Shown here piece by piece: positions 58,722 through 64,000 of a stretch of DNA of 64,000 bases. Position 1 is the first letter of the stretch. Every line of letters starts with the position of its first letter. Origin of the DNA: Puccinia triticina (taxonomy: Eukaryota > Basidiomycota > Pucciniomycetes > Pucciniales > Pucciniaceae); assembly GCF_026914185.1 (NCBI RefSeq), contig NC_070558.1, positions 3,844,001 through 3,908,000 on the forward strand. Direction: 5' to 3'. The notes under the pieces are model-generated. The model was not told the origin of the DNA and did not search any database. It worked only from the letters and a program-made list of their open reading frames with translations. The position numbers were made by a program, and so were the translations under genes.

Positions 58722-60815
58722 ATGCTATATTTTCAGCTATTGTGTTGCTTGCTATTTTTTACCCATAAAATCTCAGCAATGCCTCCAATAGAGGACTGGT
58801 TGGAGCAGTTTGCAGATGAACTAGCTGAAAGCATTAAGACACCCTCACATGAAAGCAGCTATCAGTCTCACCTCTATGAGGAGAAAAATAAAATGGATCT
58901 GGGACACAATGATCATTCAAAAACATCAGAATCCACAGCAGTCTCACTAGAAGGCAACAAGTGGATGGAATTTCTGAATGAGCTGGATTCAAATATTGAA
59001 GAAGATACTTCAGCAAGTGGCAATCAATCCTGCAATACTGCTATGTATGCAGAATCAAACCAAAATAAACGGAAAAGAAATGATAATTTGGATGTTTTTA
59101 AGTCCAAATCAATGAATCAAAACCTTGATGAACAGATGCCAGAACTTCACTCCATGTATCCTCCGGCATCTGGCAGTATGAACAAAGATTGGATACAAAC
59201 AGATGAGATGCAACAAGCTAAGCGGCAATGTAATCAGCCAAGTAAAGATAAGGACCATCAAATTCCCCATGCTTATTCAGAGGTTAGGTTTTGGAGGGAT
59301 GTTCAAATTCATTTTGCGGATGAACTTAATCATGAAGCCTTTGATGAAATGTTAAATCTAGATTTACCAGAGAAACATGTATCCAGGATAACTGAAGTTG
59401 GCCCACCAACATGGAAATTTAGCACTAGAATGAACAACCTTCAAGAAACTACTCATTCTCAAATAGCTGGGCAGTATCTGAACTTTTACAGTAGAAGCAT
59501 TTGGATGATCAATCATGGTATTAAAAAATCATCATTAAGTAATCTGATTATAGAAAAGGAAATTGGCAAGTGGAAATTCAGGATTATTCAACTTTCCAAT
59601 GCTAATTCAGAAACTCTCATGTCGCTGCTAATAGCTCCCTTGAATTCAGAAGGGGAATGCTATGATACCAATACAATAATAAGATCTGTAAAGAATTCAC
59701 AGAAATGGCTGACCTTCATCCACAAAATCCTCTGGAAGTATTTCAAGGGGAATAAATTTGAAGTCCAAGACCGTCAAAAAATGATTCTTTGGCATTTTGG
59801 AGAATTTTTTAATCCTCAAAACTCTCTTCCTGTGATGGGGAGGACCAAGATCACAAGCTTGGATGAAATGAAACTTGGTCCTGTCCAGGTTTCAATGATG
59901 AATCTGCTTGAAGATCCAGAATGCTTGATTGATATGTCAATCAACATTGTAGGAATGTGGTTTAAGAACACCTACAAGAGTGAATGGGATAATAAATTCA
60001 AGAAGGATGATTACTTTTGGGCCAGGATTTCCATTTTACTCACAAGAGAAATTTCTGAAGACAGTTTCTTGGATTTCATAGTTGGAAAATTTAAACTTGG
60101 AATACGTAATCGGATTGGTCAATTTGTCCAGGGAGAAGTGGGTAGCACCTATTCTTATCAAACAGAAGAGATTGAACAAATCAAGAAATCAATATTATCA
60201 AGAGTTTTTGATACATTCAATTTTTGTGAGGAACAGGTTGTCTGGAATATTCATGAAATTACCTCCCAGCCAAGCATGGCCATTGTGAACTACCAATCTC
60301 ATGATGACATCTTTGTTATCCATCCATTATACAACCAAATCAATAGGATCAAACCTCTTTTCCTTTTCAAAAGAAAACTTAGCACATTTATCAGCTACAT
60401 ACAGCTCTGGTCAGATGGCATATTTTCACATTTCAATAAAACCCTAATGAATGAATCTGAGGGAATCTCCCAATTGAATTTACTGGTTTGGTTTTCTGGG
60501 AAGTTGCTTGATACAAGTAAAGAACAAATGTTTCCTGTGATTGGAAGAATGCTCAGATCAGATTTTGATGAATGCAGTCAGATGGAATTGTGGGATGAGG
60601 CACAAAGTTTAATTGCAAGTGTCATGATGATTGACGAAGATTACATACAGTTTGGGAACTATGCCATTGCACTTGTGGGATATTGGCTGAAGAACGAAAA
60701 GCCAACTTTTTGGAAGAAACACTTCAAAGATGATCAAGAATTTTCTGATTTTATTGTCAAGAAAATCCTCGTGGCTTCCAACTCAAAAAAAGCAAAGATA
60801 GCGGGGGAGAAATAA
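58722..60815 (+). CDS. Predicted secreted protein with a duplicated module, single exon
   Basis: An intronless frame of 697 residues. Residues 1-19 (MLYFQLLCCLLFFTHKISA) form a typical signal peptide. Residues 20-185 are acidic and polar with a basic NKRKRND patch (114-120). W-x-FADEL-type motifs appear at 26-34 and 191-202, with a weaker one at 81-89. The body contains two copies of one module, about 329-433 and 553-676. Both run: Trp-containing helix, W-F-G/S-G/E, LPVMGR or FPVIGR, then D-E and a helical stretch, then NIVGMWFKN or AIALVGYWLKN, then W-x-x-x-F/HFK-D-D. I recognise no known domain. It may be a lineage-specific secreted family, possibly host-interacting in a rust, but no effector function is shown. 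The AT-rich codon use differs from the GC-rich island at 43-54 kb. Conservation of both modules argues it is a real gene. Confidence 0.75.
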   Translation: MLYFQLLCCLLFFTHKISAMPPIEDWLEQFADELAESIKTPSHESSYQSHLYEEKNKMDLGHNDHSKTSESTAVSLEGNKWMEFLNELDSNIEEDTSASGNQSCNTAMYAESNQNKRKRNDNLDVFKSKSMNQNLDEQMPELHSMYPPASGSMNKDWIQTDEMQQAKRQCNQPSKDKDHQIPHAYSEVRFWRDVQIHFADELNHEAFDEMLNLDLPEKHVSRITEVGPPTWKFSTRMNNLQETTHSQIAGQYLNFYSRSIWMINHGIKKSSLSNLIIEKEIGKWKFRIIQLSNANSETLMSLLIAPLNSEGECYDTNTIIRSVKNSQKWLTFIHKILWKYFKGNKFEVQDRQKMILWHFGEFFNPQNSLPVMGRTKITSLDEMKLGPVQVSMMNLLEDPECLIDMSINIVGMWFKNTYKSEWDNKFKKDDYFWARISILLTREISEDSFLDFIVGKFKLGIRNRIGQFVQGEVGSTYSYQTEEIEQIKKSILSRVFDTFNFCEEQVVWNIHEITSQPSMAIVNYQSHDDIFVIHPLYNQINRIKPLFLFKRKLSTFISYIQLWSDGIFSHFNKTLMNESEGISQLNLLVWFSGKLLDTSKEQMFPVIGRMLRSDFDECSQMELWDEAQSLIASVMMIDEDYIQFGNYAIALVGYWLKNEKPTFWKKHFKDDQEFSDFIVKKILVASNSKKAKIAGEK

Positions 60816-61719
60816 ATGCCTCAATTGAAATGATCAATGTTTTTCTTATATTCTTTCAACTTAACCCAACAGATACAATGCAGGGCTTCCTGTTGCTCTT
60901 GTTTGCAGCTCTTGCAGAATCAAATCATACACCCTAACTATCGATTTTGGTCAAAATGATTATGTTTTCCTATCTGACTATGGCTTTCCTGTATGCTGGT
61001 TGATATGTATGTTGATTGGTGTGTTAGTCCACCCAATGGCTGCCATTCTGCGCCTGTTGTCGGAAGCTCAGCCGACGGCGGGGCTTGACGGAAGGCCCGG
61101 ATCGGAGGAGGAACCGACGGCGGCTTCGGCCACATGCCGGTACAAGACAATCATTGACTTCTTGTCCACTCTGGGAAAGATCTAGATTTTACTGCATATG
61201 AAATCTATTTTTTGAGGCTCTAATTAAATTCTGGGGGTTCCCCAGTAGGTCTGCCACAAAAGAAATTTGGTGGGAGGACGCCCTGCTTCGGCCGTTGACC
61301 AGGTGTAGGCAAACCGCTGGTGGAGGGCATCTAAACCTGTTGAGTTCGCAGGAAGGGCTAAATCATACTTGCCGCTGAATGATGATTGACAGAGATCTCC
61401 AGCCAGATGTCTCGAGTTTCCGTCCAGATTGAGCCATTTTTAGCGATGGAAGTCCTCCAGCTTTTGTTTGATGTCATTGCTTGTGCAGCAGTGAGTGTGT
61501 TGGGTGATGCTTGTACCGGGTGGGAGTATCCGTGCTGTGGCCAATCAGGCCGAGCCAGATACCTGCAGCGAGACCGCCCGACTGACCATCAAAATCTGCG
61601 AATCGCCCATCCACCAACCATTCGAAAGGAAACAGACATCAACCATCCAATCCGGCAAGCAGAAGGAGACCGTCCCCGAATCGATAACCAACCAAATCTC
61701 TCCCGTCAGCTGAGCCGCC
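60816..61719. other. Intergenic, upstream of NDUFS7
   Basis: A fragment at about 61180-61250 resembles the 'ctagatttt...ctgggggttcc' dispersed motif. From 61380 the DNA becomes GC-rich, probably promoter and 5' UTR of the next gene. Frames here do not extend into known protein. Confidence 0.4.
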
Positions 61720-62923
<1,204 letters not shown>

Positions 62924-63529
62924 CCAACCTCCACAGCCTCCAAGATCTAGCATCATCATCACAGCCTTGTCTCAGAGTCTTTCAAGAAAGTCTTCTTCTT
63001 TGTGATTGTACACACACACGCATACGTATTCCTTTTGTCCCTCTCCCATCTGAAATTCAAGGGCTCTATTCTACACCAGCAATGTTCGGGGATTTCGTTC
63101 CAACACACGCGGGAGGATCATGAATGTGATTGATCATGAGATTCGGCCCCGCATGGCTGTTCAGATTATTCCTTCCTTTGGAGCCAGGAGTTTGCATCAG
63201 GTTGAAGATGAGCAGCCATGAGACAAGCCCACTTTGATTTTAGCTTCAGAGTTGCCAAGGGATAACACACATGTTTTCAGTTGGAAGGGTGCAGGCAGAA
63301 AGACACAATGCGCACTTTGTGTGGAAAAGCCAGGGGGGAGGGATTAGGCAGATTGGAGGATGTGGTGAGCCAAGAAGAAGAGTATGTAAGGCAAGTCAGA
63401 CTGTGCTATGTGCTGCTGCTTGACAACCACGTGTGATTGCTGTGAGGTGTGACAGCCCCGTGACAGGGAGTGTGGGATGAGTCTGGTTTTCGAGTTGATT
63501 AATTTTTCAGCAGCAACCAGCCACCGACC
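62924..63529. other. Intergenic between NDUFS7 and the edge gene
   Basis: Probably 3' UTR of NDUFS7 followed by the upstream region of the next gene. No further feature seen. Confidence 0.4.
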
Positions 63530-64000
63530 ATGGAACCCAGCACTTCCCAAGAACCACCAGCAACGACAACGACGAGCAACAACAACAACATCAGAAACAG
63601 ACACACGAGAAACAATCCTAACGAAGCACCCGCTGACACACTCACCGAGAAGGTCGACCATTCAAAGTCCGGCTGGGAATTCTGGGTGGCAGACGAAGAG
63701 AACCTGCTCAGCACAAACGACACTCTCCCACCCTCCCTCCAAACATTAACAAACCCACCCCCGCTCAACTTCAGCACACACAGACCCATCCTCAGCACAA
63801 CCAGCACCGCAACCACCACCATGGCCAACAACAGCAGCAGCAACAACAACAACAACAACAATACCAGCCACCAGCCAGCATCAACACATACCCACTCAGC
63901 ATCCTCAGCCTCATCTGTCGCCCCACCCAACCAGCCAGCCGAGCCAAGCCAAGCCAATCCTGAAAACAACAACAACAACAACAACAACAACAAGACCAGC
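63530..64000 (+). CDS. Partial Asn-rich protein, C-terminus off the right edge
   Basis: From ATG 63530 (context ACCATGG) the frame is open for 157 codons to the window edge. The product starts MEPSTSQEPPATTTTS. One ordered-looking segment follows near 45-70 (SGWEFWVADEENLL). The rest is low-complexity Asn/Ser/Thr/Pro, with Asn runs encoded by AAC repeats near 63840-63860 and 63964-63990. The N-terminal part of a fungal regulatory protein often looks like this, but no domain is visible. Evidence that it is a gene is the long frame in a repeat-poor stretch. An opposite-strand frame at 63499-63993 is the poly-Leu/Val shadow of the AAC and CAC repeats. Confidence 0.6.
   Translation, partial: MEPSTSQEPPATTTTSNNNNIRNRHTRNNPNEAPADTLTEKVDHSKSGWEFWVADEENLLSTNDTLPPSLQTLTNPPPLNFSTHRPILSTTSTATTTMANNSSSNNNNNNNTSHQPASTHTHSASSASSVAPPNQPAEPSQANPENNNNNNNNNKTS

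Overview
The window is nuclear DNA from a filamentous fungus, most likely a basidiomycete and probably a rust (Pucciniales). The evidence is short GT-AG introns (65-203 bp) in compact genes, GC-rich genes set in AT-rich repeat-dense DNA, many TIR elements, and an F-box-type gene and a secreted gene of a lineage-specific kind. The order is inferred from this style; no marker gene was searched.

Layout. 1-8168: a gene fragment leaving the left edge (-), a 1.8 kb TIR element (1477-3283), a decayed GATA-factor gene (4584-5965, -) and AT-rich DNA. 8169-14235: a 6.07 kb, almost entirely palindromic element with CACTG...CAGTG ends, a CTC target duplication and a hairpin satellite at its centre. 14236-26441: dispersed repeats, a nested MITE cluster, an F-box/LRR-like gene (18423-19906, +) lying between two inverted copies of an LTR-like repeat, and four minisatellites. 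26442-29845: a DUF726/TMCO4-type alpha/beta hydrolase gene (-). 29846-43245: mostly mobile DNA, including a hAT element with a perfect 8-bp target duplication and a broken transposase, a hAT-type MITE also with an 8-bp duplication, a palindromic MITE, and three copies of an LTR-like repeat carrying a tRNA-Asp-like stretch.

43246-53536 is a GC-rich gene island: a DEDDy 3'-5' exonuclease-domain gene (-), a NIPA-type magnesium transporter gene (-) and, divergent from it, a PAQR/adiponectin-receptor-like gene (+). 53537-58721 is repeat DNA with two clear MITEs. 58722-60815 encodes a predicted secreted protein with an internally duplicated module, 61720-62923 encodes complex I subunit NDUFS7/PSST (six exons, one GC-AG intron), and 63530-64000 starts an Asn-rich gene that leaves the right edge.

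The recognisable genes are unrelated housekeeping or membrane functions (respiration, Mg2+ transport, PAQR signalling, nucleic-acid processing, lipid-type hydrolase); there is no operon or cluster logic. Exon joins were built by hand: for all six complete multi-exon genes the summed exon length is a multiple of three with no internal stop, which supports the models. The most unusual object is the palindromic CACTA-like element at 8169-14235.
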